From the NCBI RefSeq assembly GCF_017875465.1, contig NZ_JAGGMQ010000001.1, positions 3,100,001 to 3,164,000 of the forward strand: a stretch of DNA of 64,000 nucleotides. Reading direction: 5' to 3'. Made by a program: the position numbers and the translations under genes. The notes beneath the pieces are model-generated. The model worked only from the letters and a program-made list of their open reading frames with translations. It was not told where the DNA came from and did no database searches. The stretch comes from Winslowiella toletana. Its GTDB lineage: Bacteria > Pseudomonadota > Gammaproteobacteria > Enterobacterales > Enterobacteriaceae. Of the stretch, positions 1 to 9,309 are shown piece after piece. Within the stretch, counting starts at the first letter, position 1. Every line of letters begins with the position of its first letter.

Positions 1-183
1 CGACCACTGATCCAGCGTCATCGCCGCAGCGGGCGCAGTCTGGTCCAGCTTCAGGCTGTCGAGAAAGTAATCCCGCTCGGCGCTAAACAGCGCATGCAGC
101 CTGTTGCCCAGCGGGTTGTCACTTTGCAAAAAGATCACTGGCAGTGCAGCGTAATCATCGGCCTGACGCGTGGTGATTGCCAT
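1..183 (-). CDS. fhuF: FhuF, ferric iron reductase (5' part only)
   Basis: Only the first 61 codons are in the window; the rest lies beyond base 1. The reading frame ends in AAAMTLDQWS, which lines up without gaps with E. coli FhuF (NAMTLAQWS, also at residues 53-61). This alignment chooses the ATG at 183 over the in-frame ATG at 189. FhuF is a [2Fe-2S] protein that reduces ferric iron from hydroxamate siderophores in the cytoplasm. The cysteine cluster would be in the missing C-terminal part. A Fur-like site lies about 35 bases upstream, as expected for a Fur-regulated gene. The identification rests on a short stretch plus conserved location near rsmC, leu tRNAs and yjjZ. Confidence 0.8.
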   Translation of the reverse strand, partial: MAITTRQADDYAALPVIFLQSDNPLGNRLHALFSAERDYFLDSLKLDQTAPAAAMTLDQWS

Positions 184-216
184 GGGCATCCCGGGTTAGG
201 AAATAAAGTTACGAAA

Positions 217-235
217 ACAAATGATAATCGTTCGT
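217..235 (-). promoter_or_regulatory. Fur-like box upstream of fhuF
   Basis: The core ATGATAATCGTT matches the GATAATGATAATCATTATC consensus at about 12 of 19 positions. It sits 34 bases before the fhuF start, where binding of iron-loaded Fur would block the promoter. Supported by the known Fur control of fhuF in E. coli; not tested here. Confidence 0.55.
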
Positions 236-578
236 AATTCTATCCAGGTTGTCAGAACCAGGCAAGGCGGTTAAGGGGAATTATTGTTCTGTTTACACTT
301 ATTTATCCCTGCTTTTTATCAGGTTAATGCGCGTGATTAATGCTGGTTATTAATTAATTTTAATTAACAAATACTCTGGCTAAAAGCGGTGGCCTGCATA
401 ACCATTCAGGCAAATTAAATACAATCAATCGACTAATTTGGCAAAAGGATCTATGTACTGATGCTGTCCAGAGTTAAAGGATTACCATTATTAAACACTT
501 GACCGTGAGTAGCAGAGAAATAATTGGGGGAAGCTAGTGGGGAATTAAATAAGCGCGCGGGTTAAGTCGTGTGGAAAT
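236..578. other. AT-rich intergenic stretch, no gene seen
   Basis: This stretch between the fhuF control region and the diguanylate cyclase terminator is AT-rich and has no convincing reading frame. It holds the direct and inverted TTAATTAA-type runs around 350-370 but no hairpin followed by a T tract. It may contain the distal part of the fhuF promoter region. Confidence 0.5.
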
Positions 579-602
579 ATTAGCCCCGCGCGGGGGGCTA
601 AT
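579..602 (-). terminator. Hairpin after the diguanylate cyclase gene
   Basis: A perfect 9-bp stem (ATTAGCCCC / GGGGCTAAT) with a 6-base loop lies 6 bases past the stop codon of the leftward cyclase gene. The trailing T tract is weak (TATTT), so it may be an imperfect intrinsic terminator. Confidence 0.5.
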
Positions 603-607
603 TTGAG

Positions 608-1705
608 TTAAATAGCATCTGCGGGCTGGGCGCTGGATGTTTTTGGCAAGTCGTCCCAGCAGAGAATAGTATTACGGCCACGATTTTTAGCCACATACAG
701 CGCGCGATCGGCATGCGCCAGCGCCTGCTCAAAATCATCAGCAAATAGCGGCGCAATACCGGCGCTGATGGTAACGTGAGTGGCAACCCGTTCATTAAAA
801 CGATGCGGAATCTCTAAATTCAGCACGTACTGGCGGATACGCTCAGCCAGCTTTAACGCAATCGACGCATTCACATTGGTCAGCAGCACCAGAAACTCTT
901 CGCCGCCATAGCGGGTGACGATATCGCGCGATCGCACTGCATCACGGATGGCCACCGACACGCGCGCCAGCGCCTGGTCGCCCATCGCATGACCATAATT
1001 GTCGTTATAAGCCTTGAAATGGTCGATATCCAGCAGCAGCACAAAATGGCTACCAGAATGGTTCTCCAGCACGCTTTCAAGGCGGTTTTTCAGCCCACGC
1101 CGGTTATACAGCCCGGTGAGCGGATCGAGCATACTCAGGTCGCTGTAGGTCTGTTTCTCTTCATACAACTGATACATCAGGCGACGGGTAAACTCATCGC
1201 TGCGACGGCGCAAAAAGTGCAGCAGGGTAAAGCCCGCCAGCGGCAACGCAATGGTCGACAAAATCAGCGTCAGATTGTGGCCGCTGTCGAGAATCAGCAC
1301 CGTCAGTGCTGGCGGCGCGGTATGCAGGCAGAATGCAGACAGGTGATCGCTGAGGGCAATTGAACAAATAAAGAACACGCTGATCAGGCTGATCGGTAAG
1401 TAACTGGCATTAAAATAGAATACCAGCTGATGTTTAACCGCAATATGCCATGCCCAGAGTATTCCTGTTATTAATGCCGCACTATTAAGTTGGGATAATT
1501 TGACTTTTGGCCTGAAGAAAATCCAGACAAATAACCCCACGCTCAGGCACGGGATAAGCACCGTCGGCAGAAGTATCTGTGATGTAAAGACATAACTGGC
1601 GTTAAACAAAATGAAGAGCGATGTGACTATGTTTAAAAAAAGAAAAAACATCATCGTCAGGCGATATTTGCTGTGTAGCAATTCGTCATAAGTTTGTAAT
1701 TTCAT
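608..1705 (-). CDS. Membrane-bound diguanylate cyclase (GGDEF protein)
   Basis: A 365-residue protein with about six hydrophobic segments in residues 17-165, then a GGDEF domain (about 185-355). The active-site signature is GGEEF at 267-271 in the context RYGGEEFLVLL. The product-binding inhibitory site RxxD is present five residues earlier (R258, D261). It should therefore make cyclic di-GMP from two GTP and be feedback-inhibited by it, with the membrane part as sensor. The N-terminal part does not look like the MASE2 sensor of E. coli DgcC, so no symbol is assigned. It stands alone, between two iron-regulated genes (fhuF and yjjZ), in a place where E. coli has no cyclase. Confidence 0.9.
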   Translation of the reverse strand: MKLQTYDELLHSKYRLTMMFFLFLNIVTSLFILFNASYVFTSQILLPTVLIPCLSVGLFVWIFFRPKVKLSQLNSAALITGILWAWHIAVKHQLVFYFNASYLPISLISVFFICSIALSDHLSAFCLHTAPPALTVLILDSGHNLTLILSTIALPLAGFTLLHFLRRRSDEFTRRLMYQLYEEKQTYSDLSMLDPLTGLYNRRGLKNRLESVLENHSGSHFVLLLDIDHFKAYNDNYGHAMGDQALARVSVAIRDAVRSRDIVTRYGGEEFLVLLTNVNASIALKLAERIRQYVLNLEIPHRFNERVATHVTISAGIAPLFADDFEQALAHADRALYVAKNRGRNTILCWDDLPKTSSAQPADAI

Positions 1706-1888
1706 ATTATATACTCGCTGCAGCCCTGAAATATCAAAGCGCTAAATCTGACATTCGAGTTTATTATTCGGTCAGGAATAGTTTGTGACAGTTATTATGT
1801 TATTTTTTTGCATGATGAACAGCGCAATTTAGCACTTTAGACCGGTGCTGTCATCCTCAGGCACAAAGTTTCAACAATCTTGCTGCAG

Positions 1889-1929
1889 AATGATAAAAAT
1901 TATCATATGCTGTTGGTTATCATTATCAT
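1889..1929 (+). promoter_or_regulatory. Fur-like sites upstream of yjjZ
   Basis: Two adjoining stretches resemble Fur boxes: AATGATAAAAATTATCAT at 1889-1906 (an inverted repeat) and TTATCATTATCAT at about 1917-1929. They end 15 bases before the yjjZ start, so occupied Fur would cover the promoter. yjjZ and fhuF are both members of the Fur regulon in E. coli. Confidence 0.6.
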
Positions 1930-1944
1930 CTGAGGGTTGTGACG

Positions 1945-2229
1945 ATGTTAGTGGCGATAGCAACCGCGTGTGGATTATGGGGAGTGAGCTGGATGTTGGG
2001 AAAACGACTGGATAGCGCCTGGGGCGTGCTGTTACCTTGCGCGATGATCCCGGTGATGGCATTGATGGAACTCTCATTCTCACAGTGGCGCGTGCTGATG
2101 GTGATTGCACTGCTGGCAACGGTAAGCATGCTCTATCATAAACGTCTGCGTCATTATCTGCTGCTGCCATCCTGTATTGCGTTAGCAGGCTGCGTAATGG
2201 CGATTTCGCTGAAGTTTGCTGTCTGGTAA
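1945..2229 (+). CDS. yjjZ: YjjZ, DUF1435 small membrane protein
   Basis: A 94-residue hydrophobic protein with about three membrane segments. The stretches GWGVLLP-like (here AWGVLLPCAMIP), SQWRVLM and LYHKRLRHYLLLPSCIAL match E. coli YjjZ, a DUF1435 protein of unknown function. The start is placed at ATG 1945 because a TGAGGG ribosome site (1931-1936) lies 8 bases upstream; an in-frame GTG at 1939 is too close to it. Fur-like sites lie directly upstream, so it is probably made under iron starvation. It neighbours fhuF and the leu tRNA genes as in E. coli, although here the cyclase gene lies between it and fhuF. Confidence 0.8.
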   Translation: MLVAIATACGLWGVSWMLGKRLDSAWGVLLPCAMIPVMALMELSFSQWRVLMVIALLATVSMLYHKRLRHYLLLPSCIALAGCVMAISLKFAVW

Positions 2230-2284
2230 GAGTGAATTAAAACCGAAAGATAAAACAGTAACCGGGAAGGGATTAAAGCAGGAA

Positions 2285-2298
2285 GCCTGTTTACAGGC
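2285..2298 (-). terminator. Hairpin downstream of the leu tRNA operon
   Basis: On the minus strand GCCTGT-AA-ACAGGC forms a short stem followed by TTCCTGCTTT. It lies 17 bases past the last tRNA and is the best candidate for the end of the tRNA transcript, but its T tract is poor. Confidence 0.4.
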
Positions 2299-2314
2299 GG
2301 TGAGTGTTTACAAC

Positions 2315-2401
2315 TGGTGCGAAGAGAGGGACTTGAACCCTCACGTCCGTTAAGACACTAACACCTGAAGCTAGCGCGTCTACCAATTCCGCCACCTTCG
2401 C
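2315..2401 (-). tRNA. tRNA-Leu (CAG), third gene of the operon
   Basis: An 87-base tRNA with encoded CCA end (2315-2317). It starts GCGAAGGTGGC on the minus strand, has the Leu-type long variable arm, the anticodon CAG in CTTCAGG, and the T arm GGTTCAAGTCC. It matches the E. coli leuQPV family, which occupies this place. The sequence is identical to the two upstream copies. Confidence 0.97.
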
Positions 2402-2432
2402 ATCTTCGTCGTAAATCTCTTATCGCTGCATT

Positions 2433-2519
2433 TGGTGCGAAGAGAGGGACTTGAACCCTCACGTCCGTTAAGACACTAACACCTGAAGCTAGCGCGTCTA
2501 CCAATTCCGCCACCTTCGC
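2433..2519 (-). tRNA. tRNA-Leu (CAG), second gene of the operon
   Basis: Identical in all 87 bases to the neighbouring copies, including the encoded CCA. It is separated by 31 bases from the downstream copy. It reads CUG codons, the most used leucine codon in this window. Confidence 0.97.
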
Positions 2520-2545
2520 GCAAATGCAAAGCAATACATGGTTGT

Positions 2546-2632
2546 TGGTGCGAAGAGAGGGACTTGAACCCTCACGTCCGTTAAGACACTAACACCTGAA
2601 GCTAGCGCGTCTACCAATTCCGCCACCTTCGC
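2546..2632 (-). tRNA. tRNA-Leu (CAG), first gene of the operon
   Basis: The promoter-proximal copy of three identical tRNA-Leu genes; 26 bases separate it from the second copy. The three would be cut from a single precursor transcript. Confidence 0.97.
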
Positions 2633-2668
2633 ATTCCCACAATACCGTTTATTGTATTGCAACCACGG

Positions 2669-2702
2669 AGGCGCATTCTAGAGATTTTACCGGGTACGTC
2701 AA
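2669..2702 (-). promoter_or_regulatory. Strong promoter of the leu tRNA operon
   Basis: On the minus strand: -35 TTGACG (2697-2702), a 16-base spacer, -10 TAGAAT (2675-2680), then the GC-rich discriminator GCGCC. A GC-rich discriminator is typical of stable-RNA promoters under stringent (ppGpp) control. It lies about 40 bases before the first tRNA. Confidence 0.75.
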
Positions 2703-2807
2703 CAGATATTTCACCGTCATGGAATGATTGCCGTAAAAAGCAACATCTCCATGACGATTAGCTGAATCAGTAAGTTGCAAAGCTGCGGGATACCCGCAGC
2801 CGGCAAA

Positions 2808-3842
2808 TTAACGTTTTGCCCGGGCGCCTGCGCCCATCACTGCACGGTAAACCTTAAAGCGGCCGGTTTGCGCCAGCACTTCATGGCTGCCGAAGATTTC
2901 ATCCAGCAGTTTTGGATAAGGCAGGAAGGCGTTAGCCACAATTCGCAGCTCGCCGCCGCTGTTCAGGTGCTTGACCGCACCACGAATCAGCGTCTGCGCG
3001 GCATCAAGGCTGGTTTGCATGCCTTCATGGAATGGCGGGTTGGAGATAATCATATCAAAACGCCCGGTAACATCGGAGTAGACGTTACTGGCAAACACTT
3101 CACCTTCCAGCTGGTTTGCCGCCAGCGTTGCTTTACTGGCGGCAATCGCGGATGCACTGACATCCGTCAGCCACAGGCGTACGCGTGGCGAGTGACTGGC
3201 CAGCACGGTGGATAACACGCCGGTACCGCAACCAATATCCAGCACTTTACCGCGGGTATGAGGGCTAAAGGTCGACAGCAGCAGATCGCTGCCAATATCC
3301 AGTCCGTCACGGCTAAACACGCCCGGCAGGGTTTTGATGGTGAAATCGTCGAGGGCGTATTCTCCCCAGAAGCTTTCTGCATCAAAGTCTGGCTGGCGGT
3401 CGAGGCGACCGTGATACAGACCACAGCGGCGGGCGCTGTCAATTTTGCTCATGGTGGCCCACGGCTCAAGCATCTGCTCAGCGCTACGCACGCCGCTGCG
3501 GTTTTCGCCAATCACAAAAATATCGCAGCCTGCTGGCAGCAGTGACAGCAGGTTTTGCAGCTGGAACAGTGCTTCCGGCTTGTTTTTTGACCAGTAGTAG
3601 ATCAGGGTATCGCAGTCAGTCACCATCTCAGCGCTGGCAACCAGGCTGTATTGCGCGCGCTCGCCCATCGTCCGGCTGAGGTTCTGCCAGTGATGATATT
3701 GCTGGGTATGAACTTTGCTGAGAGCAGTCTCCAGTTGAGCGGGCAGGTCATCCTGCAGGTCACCGGCAAACAGCACGCGGCGTTCAATAAATTCATCACT
3801 GTGGCGCAGAATTACTTCACTGGCCGGGGTAAAAGCGGACAT
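2808..3842 (-). CDS. rsmC: RsmC, 16S rRNA m2G1207 methyltransferase
   Basis: A 344-residue protein that methylates N2 of G1207 in 16S rRNA within the 30S subunit, using S-adenosylmethionine. It has an inactive N-terminal methyltransferase-like half and an active C-terminal half with the SAM-binding motif [12 protein letters not shown] (about residue 195 on) and the catalytic NPPF motif in [11 protein letters not shown]. Length is equal to that of the E. coli protein (343). Position next to the leu tRNAs and divergent from holD is conserved. Confidence 0.95.
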   Translation of the reverse strand: MSAFTPASEVILRHSDEFIERRVLFAGDLQDDLPAQLETALSKVHTQQYHHWQNLSRTMGERAQYSLVASAEMVTDCDTLIYYWSKNKPEALFQLQNLLSLLPAGCDIFVIGENRSGVRSAEQMLEPWATMSKIDSARRCGLYHGRLDRQPDFDAESFWGEYALDDFTIKTLPGVFSRDGLDIGSDLLLSTFSPHTRGKVLDIGCGTGVLSTVLASHSPRVRLWLTDVSASAIAASKATLAANQLEGEVFASNVYSDVTGRFDMIISNPPFHEGMQTSLDAAQTLIRGAVKHLNSGGELRIVANAFLPYPKLLDEIFGSHEVLAQTGRFKVYRAVMGAGARAKR

Positions 3843-3992
3843 CGGATGGCTCCTTACTAATCAGAGCAGGGATTATACAGAAAGTGTTAGCTGATGCAGC
3901 AACCAAACGCAGGGAGGGCGCGGGGAAGTTGGCGCATATTCGTCGGGTTTGTTAGCATAGCGACGCAATCGGGCGACCAGACAGGAAAAAAA

Positions 3993-4412
3993 ATGTCCTC
4001 CAGACGTGACTGGTTATTACAGCAAATGGGCATTACGCAGTATGTACTGCGGCGTCCGCGCGCCTTACAGGGTGAGATAGCACTCACTTTGCCGCCGCAT
4101 ACGCGCCTGCTGATTATCGCCGATGTGCCGCCTTCTACCGATGATCCACTGGTCAGCGACGTGCTGCGCGCGCTGGCAATCGGCCAGCATGAGGCTTTTG
4201 CCCTGACGCCGGATCAGCTGGCGATGCTGCCGGATGACCATCACTGCGCCAGCTGGCGGCTTGGCATTAATGCCCCGCTGACCGTGCAGGGCGTGCAGCT
4301 GGCTTCTCCGGCTCTTGAAGAGCTCTACCATAATGCCAGTGCCAAACGTGTACTGTGGCAGCAGATTTGCGAACATGACTCAGATTTCTTTACTCACCCC
4401 GAGCGACCTTAG
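3993..4412 (+). CDS. holD: HolD, DNA polymerase III psi subunit
   Basis: A 139-residue protein beginning MSSRRDWLLQQMGITQYVLRRP, close to E. coli HolD (MTSRRDWQLQQLGITQW). Psi, with chi, bridges the clamp loader and single-stranded DNA binding protein in the replisome. The start at ATG 3993 is chosen by this alignment and by the CAGGAA ribosome site at 3982; a longer upstream frame has no family support. The 3' end overlaps rimI by 38 bases, as in E. coli, indicating an operon. Confidence 0.93.
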   Translation: MSSRRDWLLQQMGITQYVLRRPRALQGEIALTLPPHTRLLIIADVPPSTDDPLVSDVLRALAIGQHEAFALTPDQLAMLPDDHHCASWRLGINAPLTVQGVQLASPALEELYHNASAKRVLWQQICEHDSDFFTHPERP

Positions 4413-4815
4413 CCTCGCCTTTGCAATTGAACAGCGTAGCCACGCTTTTCCGTGGACAGAAAACACCTTTGCCAGCAATCAGGGCGAACGCTATCTCAAC
4501 TACCGGCTGGATGTTGATGGCGTAATGGCGGCTTTTGCCATTACCCAGATCGTGCTTGATGAAGCCACGTTATTCAACATCGCCGTCGACCCGGCGTTTC
4601 AGCGCCGTGGACTGGGGCGTCAGCTGCTGGAGCATCTGATTGCGGAACTGACGCAGCGCGACGTGCTGACGCTGTGGCTGGAAGTGCGCGCCTCTAATCA
4701 TGGCGCTATCGCTCTGTATGAACAGCTGGAATTTAATGAGGTCTCGGTGCGCAGAAATTATTATCCGACCGCAGAAGGTCGTGAAGACGCGCTGATTATG
4801 GCTTTAACTTTGTGA
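4375..4815 (+). CDS. rimI: RimI, ribosomal protein S18 alanine N-acetyltransferase
   Basis: A 146-residue GNAT acetyltransferase that acetylates the N-terminal alanine of ribosomal protein S18. The acetyl-CoA loop is [19 protein letters not shown] and [15 protein letters not shown] are family signatures. The start at ATG 4375 is inside the holD coding end and matches the E. coli N-terminus (TISSLETTDL-like [11 protein letters not shown]). Translation is probably coupled with holD. Confidence 0.94.
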   Translation: MTQISLLTPSDLSLAFAIEQRSHAFPWTENTFASNQGERYLNYRLDVDGVMAAFAITQIVLDEATLFNIAVDPAFQRRGLGRQLLEHLIAELTQRDVLTLWLEVRASNHGAIALYEQLEFNEVSVRRNYYPTAEGREDALIMALTL

Positions 4816-4841
4816 CCGATAACAACAGGATTAACCACCAG

Positions 4842-5522
4842 ATGTTAAAAGATTGGGACTGGATTTTATTCGACGCTGACGACACGCTGTTTCATTTTGA
4901 TGCGTTTGCTGGTTTGCAGCGCCTGTTTCAGGACTACGATGTGCAGTTTTCCACCGCCGATTATGATGATTATCAGGCGATCAATAAGCCGCTGTGGGTT
5001 GATTATCAGAATGGCGTTATCAGTGCGTTACAGCTCCAGCATCAGCGTTTTCAGGGCTGGGCGGATAAACTGAGCGTTGAGCCAGGCGAGCTGAACAGCG
5101 GTTTTCTTACCGCCATGGCGGAGATCTGTGTTCCGCTGGAGGGCGCGGTAAACTTGCTGAATGGCTTAAAAGGCCGGGTGAAAATGGGCATTATCACCAA
5201 CGGATTTACCGCGTTGCAGCAGGCGCGTTTACAGCGCACCGGCTTTCTTGAGTACTTTGATCTGCTGGTGATCTCTGAGCAAGTCGGTTATGCGAAGCCG
5301 CATCCGGCCATCTTTGACTACGCCCTGGAGCAGATGGGTAATCCAGCGCGTCAGCGCGTGATGATGGTGGGTGATAACCCGGATTCGGATATCCTTGGCG
5401 GCATCAATGCCGGGCTGGCCACCTGCTGGCTGAATGCGGATAACCGCGTCAAACCTGAAGGTATACAGCCGGACTGGCAGGTCTCCTCGCTGCAGCAGCT
5501 GGCTGAATTATTGCAGGTATAG
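4842..5522 (+). CDS. yjjG: YjjG, pyrimidine 5'-nucleotidase (HAD family)
   Basis: A 226-residue HAD phosphatase. The nucleophile motif is DADDTLF near the N-terminus, motif II is ITNGF, and motif III/IV are K in AKPHP and GDNPDSD. E. coli YjjG dephosphorylates pyrimidine nucleoside monophosphates and helps dispose of non-canonical nucleotides. The start is put at ATG 4842 ([11 protein letters not shown]), which fits the E. coli start MKWDWIFFD. An in-frame GTG at 4812 overlaps the rimI stop and would add ten residues. Third gene of the holD-rimI-yjjG operon. Confidence 0.9.
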   Translation: MLKDWDWILFDADDTLFHFDAFAGLQRLFQDYDVQFSTADYDDYQAINKPLWVDYQNGVISALQLQHQRFQGWADKLSVEPGELNSGFLTAMAEICVPLEGAVNLLNGLKGRVKMGIITNGFTALQQARLQRTGFLEYFDLLVISEQVGYAKPHPAIFDYALEQMGNPARQRVMMVGDNPDSDILGGINAGLATCWLNADNRVKPEGIQPDWQVSSLQQLAELLQV

Positions 5523-5691
5523 TCTAACGCCACGCCCTGCAATCACTGTGTTGCGGGGGGCTTAAACCGCAGACCATTCTGATCAGAAGCCCGCCGGAAT
5601 CTTAATTGATTCTCCGCTTGCGCAGTTGAAAATAGCCGGACTTGGTGATGTAGTATCAGCGGCAAAAATGCACAGGCGCGGAGTCGTAAAA

Positions 5692-6159
5692 ATGACCCAA
5701 AAAAATCAATATTCCCGGCGCAAATTATCCGCTTTATCGCTGATTTTTCCGGCCATTATGCTGTCAGGCAGCGCCGGGCTGTGGCAGATGGCGCATGCGG
5801 AAGATGTCCTGCAATATCGGCCGACCCTGGTCACGCTGGAGGGGGACGTTGATATGCAGCAGTTTGATGGTCCGCCAGGCTACGGTGACGGGCCGGATGA
5901 TAAAAAGGTGTATGTGCCGGTGCTGCATCTGGCAACGCCGGTAGCGGTCAATCCGGCGCCAGGTATCTCTAATGAAGATGCTGACAGTGAACCTGAGAGC
6001 AATGTGACTGAAATGCAGGTTCTCTCTGATCATGGCGCGGTGAAACTCAATGGTTGCTATCGCATTAGCGGAAAGTTAATGCATCAGGTGATTGCCGATC
6101 ACTATACAACGGTATTAATTATTATGGATTCGGCGCAGCCTTCGACCAACTGTAAGTAA
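5692..6159 (+). CDS. Exported DUF4431-type protein of unknown function
   Basis: A 155-residue protein with a clear signal peptide (RRK, hydrophobic core, cleavage likely after AHA at about residue 37). The mature part holds VPVLHLATPVAVNPAPG and two cysteines (NGCYRI and the near C-terminal NCK), which may form a disulphide in the periplasm. The layout resembles DUF4431 proteins; no function is known. The start at ATG 5692 follows GCGGAG; an upstream in-frame ATG at 5626 would bury the signal peptide. It is not at this place in E. coli. Confidence 0.65.
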   Translation: MTQKNQYSRRKLSALSLIFPAIMLSGSAGLWQMAHAEDVLQYRPTLVTLEGDVDMQQFDGPPGYGDGPDDKKVYVPVLHLATPVAVNPAPGISNEDADSEPESNVTEMQVLSDHGAVKLNGCYRISGKLMHQVIADHYTTVLIIMDSAQPSTNCK

Positions 6160-6453
6160 CCGCTGTCAGGTCGCGTCGCTATCTGGCGAGTTCGCTTTTT
6201 CTGCCGTACACTGCCTGCCAACAAACCCCAAAAATTTATCTGAGGTCAATCCGGTGTAAAAAAACTTAATCGTCCGCAAATTGATGGCGACAGCATGCTG
6301 CTAAAAGGCTTGTTGCCCCTTTCTGATCGATTAAGCGCCGTTGCGGATTGTGTATAGCCCGCGGATCGGCGAAAATGCCGGCCATTGATGATAAATCGCC
6401 TGTGACAGCGGCTCTGTGCCGCGGCCTCACAGCGCCAAACCAGAAGACTCCTG

Positions 6454-8043
6454 ATGTCAAACGCACCCTTTATGCAAGAGGTGGCTCGTCGCCGCACTTT
6501 TGCCATTATTTCTCACCCCGATGCCGGTAAAACCACCATCACTGAAAAAGTGCTGCTGTTCGGACAGGCCATCCAGACCGCCGGTACCGTAAAAGGTCGT
6601 GGTTCCAACCAGCATGCGAAGTCTGACTGGATGGAGATGGAGAAGCAGCGTGGTATCTCGATTACCACCTCGGTGATGCAGTTCCCTTATCGCAACAGCC
6701 TGGTTAACCTGCTGGATACCCCGGGACATGAAGACTTCTCTGAAGATACTTACCGTACGCTGACGGCGGTTGACTGCTGTCTGATGGTCATTGACGCCGC
6801 GAAAGGCGTTGAAGATCGTACCCGTAAGCTGATGGAAGTAACCCGTCTGCGCGATACGCCGATTATCACCTTTATGAACAAGCTTGACCGCGAAGTCCGT
6901 GATCCGATGGAAGTGATGGATGAAGTGGAAAACGAGCTGAAAATCGCCTGCGCGCCGATTACCTGGCCGATTGGCTGTGGTAAGCAGTTCAAGGGCGTTT
7001 ACCATCTGTATAAAGATGAGATCTATCTTTATCAGAGCGGCCAGGGCCACACGATTCAGGAAGTACGTATTGTTAAAGGTCTGGATAACCCGGATCTGGA
7101 CAAAGTGGTCGGTGAAGAGATTGTGGCGCAGCTGCGTGAAGAGCTGGAACTGGTGCAGGGAGCATCGCACGAATTTGATCAACAGGCTTTCCTGGCTGGT
7201 AAGCTGACACCGGTATTCTTCGGTACTGCACTGGGTAACTTTGGTGTCGACCATATGCTGGACGGCCTGGTGGAATGGGCGCCATCGCCAATGCCGCGCA
7301 ACACCGATACCCGCGTTGTCACCGCCGCAGATGAGAAATTCAGCGGCTTTGTATTTAAAATTCAGGCCAATATGGACCCGAAACACCGCGACCGTGTAGC
7401 GTTTATGCGTGTGGTTTCCGGCAAATATGAGAAAGGCATGAAGCTGCGCCAGGTGCGTACTGGTAAAGATGTGGTGATTTCCGATGCGCTGACCTTTATG
7501 GCCGGTGACCGCTCGCATGTCGAAGAAGCTTTCCCCGGCGATATTATCGGTTTGCATAACCACGGCACTATCCAGATTGGCGATACCTTTACGCAGGGCG
7601 AGAATATGAAGTTCACCGGTATTCCGAACTTCGCCCCTGAGTTGTTCCGCCGTATTCGTCTGCGCGATCCACTGAAGCAGAAACAGCTGCTGAAAGGGCT
7701 GGTTCAGCTGTCAGAAGAGGGCGCGGTGCAGGTATTCCGTCCGGTGCATAACAACGATCTGATCGTTGGTGCGGTCGGTGTGCTGCAGTTTGAAGTGGTG
7801 GTTGCGCGTCTGAAAAGCGAATATAACGTCGAAGCGATCTACGAATCGGTTAACGTCTCTACCGCCCGCTGGGTGGAGTGCAGCGATGCGAAGAAATTCG
7901 ATGAATTCCAGCGTAAGAATGAAGTTAACCTGGCGCTGGATGGTGGCGATAACCTGACTTACATCGCCCCAACCATGGTTAACCTGAATATCACCCAGGA
8001 ACGCTATCCGGAAGTGGTATTCCGTAAAACCCGCGAACATTAA
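6454..8043 (+). CDS. prfC: PrfC, peptide chain release factor 3
   Basis: A 529-residue translational GTPase, the same length as in E. coli, which frees RF1/RF2 from the ribosome after termination. The P loop is SHPDAGKTT (about residue 20-28), followed by the RGISITTS switch, [14 protein letters not shown] and NKLD motifs. Identity with the E. coli protein is very high throughout. The roughly 290 bases upstream hold no other gene; the promoter is presumably there. Confidence 0.98.
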   Translation: MSNAPFMQEVARRRTFAIISHPDAGKTTITEKVLLFGQAIQTAGTVKGRGSNQHAKSDWMEMEKQRGISITTSVMQFPYRNSLVNLLDTPGHEDFSEDTYRTLTAVDCCLMVIDAAKGVEDRTRKLMEVTRLRDTPIITFMNKLDREVRDPMEVMDEVENELKIACAPITWPIGCGKQFKGVYHLYKDEIYLYQSGQGHTIQEVRIVKGLDNPDLDKVVGEEIVAQLREELELVQGASHEFDQQAFLAGKLTPVFFGTALGNFGVDHMLDGLVEWAPSPMPRNTDTRVVTAADEKFSGFVFKIQANMDPKHRDRVAFMRVVSGKYEKGMKLRQVRTGKDVVISDALTFMAGDRSHVEEAFPGDIIGLHNHGTIQIGDTFTQGENMKFTGIPNFAPELFRRIRLRDPLKQKQLLKGLVQLSEEGAVQVFRPVHNNDLIVGAVGVLQFEVVVARLKSEYNVEAIYESVNVSTARWVECSDAKKFDEFQRKNEVNLALDGGDNLTYIAPTMVNLNITQERYPEVVFRKTREH

Positions 8044-8060
8044 TCGTCAGGTTTTAATCA

Positions 8061-8086
8061 TGCTGGCCGGCTTTCTCCGGCCAGCA
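8061..8086 (+). terminator. Hairpin after prfC
   Basis: A perfect 10-bp stem (TGCTGGCCGG / CCGGCCAGCA) with a 6-base loop begins 18 bases past the prfC stop. There is no T tract, so it may protect the mRNA end or act with Rho. The rest of the 306-base gap to osmY has no gene and should hold the osmY promoter. Confidence 0.45.
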
Positions 8087-8349
8087 GCGGTCAGATTCTG
8101 GCAGCTTTGCTAAAAATCGTCTGTTCTTTGCCCGTCTCGCCCAGACTCCTCCTAAAAAACCTCTGTTTTGCCCTTTTTGCCTGCTTTTAGTCCATCAGAT
8201 CCAGCTAAATCCTGATTCTTGACTATGATTACCTCTGTCAGGTGCTGGTTTATGCGGTTTAAAGCCAGTCACTATTTCAACAGTTACGCCGTTTGTAGCT
8301 GTAAAGCCCACGGTTGTGGGGCGTATCAACAGGTAGAAGGAATATATCG

Positions 8350-8964
8350 ATGAACAACTCTAAAATTGTTAAAACTCTGATGGCTGTGATGGTTGGTTCT
8401 GCGCTGATGAGCGGCTCCGCTCTGGCAGAGCAAAGCGCAACTCAGAAAGCATCAGCCACCGCCGATAGCGCGGGTTCAAAAATCGATAGTTCTATGAAAA
8501 AAGTCGATGGCTACATGGGCGACAGCTCAGTTACAGCAAAAGTAAAAGCCGCTCTCGTTGATGACGAGGCGATCAAAAGCACTGATATCTCCGTTGAGAC
8601 CCACTCCGGTGTGGTAACGCTGAACGGTTTCGTCACCTCACAGGATCAGGCAGAAAAAGCAGTTGCCCTGACCAAAAAAGTGGAAGGCGTGAAATCAGTG
8701 AGTGACAAACTGCACGTTAAAGACAGCAAAAAACAGTCTGTGAGTGGTTATGCAGGCGATACGGCAACGACCAGCGAAATTAAAGCTAAACTATTAGCTG
8801 ATGACATCGTGCCGTCTCGTAACGTGAAAGTTGAAACCAATGATGGTGTAGTACAGCTTTCCGGTGCGGTGAAGACTCAGGCACAGTCTGAACGTGCTGA
8901 AGGGATTGCCAAAGCCATTGAAGGCGTGAAAAGCGTTAAGAATGACCTGACCGTTAAACCTTAA
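8350..8964 (+). CDS. osmY: OsmY, periplasmic BON-domain stress protein
   Basis: A 204-residue protein with a signal peptide ([21 protein letters not shown]..., cleavage after ALA). Two BON domains follow: about residues 58-125 ([15 protein letters not shown]) and 137-204 ([16 protein letters not shown]), each with the conserved glycine in GVVTLNG and GVVQLSG. In E. coli OsmY is a sigma-S-dependent, salt-induced periplasmic protein with chaperone activity for autotransporters. Start ATG 8350 follows the AGAAGGA ribosome site. Confidence 0.94.
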   Translation: MNNSKIVKTLMAVMVGSALMSGSALAEQSATQKASATADSAGSKIDSSMKKVDGYMGDSSVTAKVKAALVDDEAIKSTDISVETHSGVVTLNGFVTSQDQAEKAVALTKKVEGVKSVSDKLHVKDSKKQSVSGYAGDTATTSEIKAKLLADDIVPSRNVKVETNDGVVQLSGAVKTQAQSERAEGIAKAIEGVKSVKNDLTVKP

Positions 8965-8974
8965 CCGTCAGCAT

Positions 8975-9001
8975 GACCGGGCTTCTTGCGGAAGCCCGGT
9001 C
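8975..9001 (+). terminator. Hairpin after osmY
   Basis: An 11-bp perfect stem (GACCGGGCTTC / GAAGCCCGGTC) with a 5-base loop starts 10 bases past osmY. It lacks a T tract, so part of the transcription could run on into ytjA. Confidence 0.5.
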
Positions 9002-9099
9002 AGAAAGCAGCATTAAGAAGAAAGAGAAGATAAGTCCGTGGGAAAGCTCCCCGGGCAGACACAAGCAGTTCGATTTTCACTATGGTAAAGGAGAGGCTT

Positions 9100-9261
9100 A
9101 TGTTTCGTTGGGGTATTATTTTCCTGATTGTCGCGCTCATCGCAGCTGCGTTAGGTTTTGGTGGTTTAGCAGGTACAGCCGCGTGGGCAGCTAAAATTGT
9201 CTTCGTTGTCGGTATTATTCTGTTCCTCGTTAGCCTGTTTACCGGTCGTAAAAGGCCTTAG
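9100..9261 (+). CDS. ytjA: YtjA, UPF0391 small membrane protein
   Basis: A 53-residue membrane protein beginning [20 protein letters not shown] and ending LFTGRKRP, with two hydrophobic helices. It matches the UPF0391/DUF1328 family (E. coli YtjA), whose function is unknown. A good ribosome site (AAAGGAGAGG, 9087-9096) precedes ATG 9100. It follows osmY as in E. coli. Confidence 0.92.
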   Translation: MFRWGIIFLIVALIAAALGFGGLAGTAAWAAKIVFVVGIILFLVSLFTGRKRP

Positions 9262-9309
9262 TTAAATCGGACATGCGTTTCGATTAAGTTCTCTTAGCGG
9301 AGGCCAGTC

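Noticed and set aside
2315-2632. Three regularly spaced identical repeats resembling a CRISPR array
   Set aside because: Each repeat is an 87-base tRNA-Leu gene with a proper anticodon and CCA end; spacers are short and unequal.
6457-7563. Long minus-strand reading frame (368 codons)
   Set aside because: It is fully antisense to prfC, has no family features or ribosome site, and arises from the codon bias of prfC.
8973-9194. Reading frame of 73 codons after osmY
   Set aside because: It overlaps the osmY hairpin and the well-supported ytjA in another frame, with no ribosome site.
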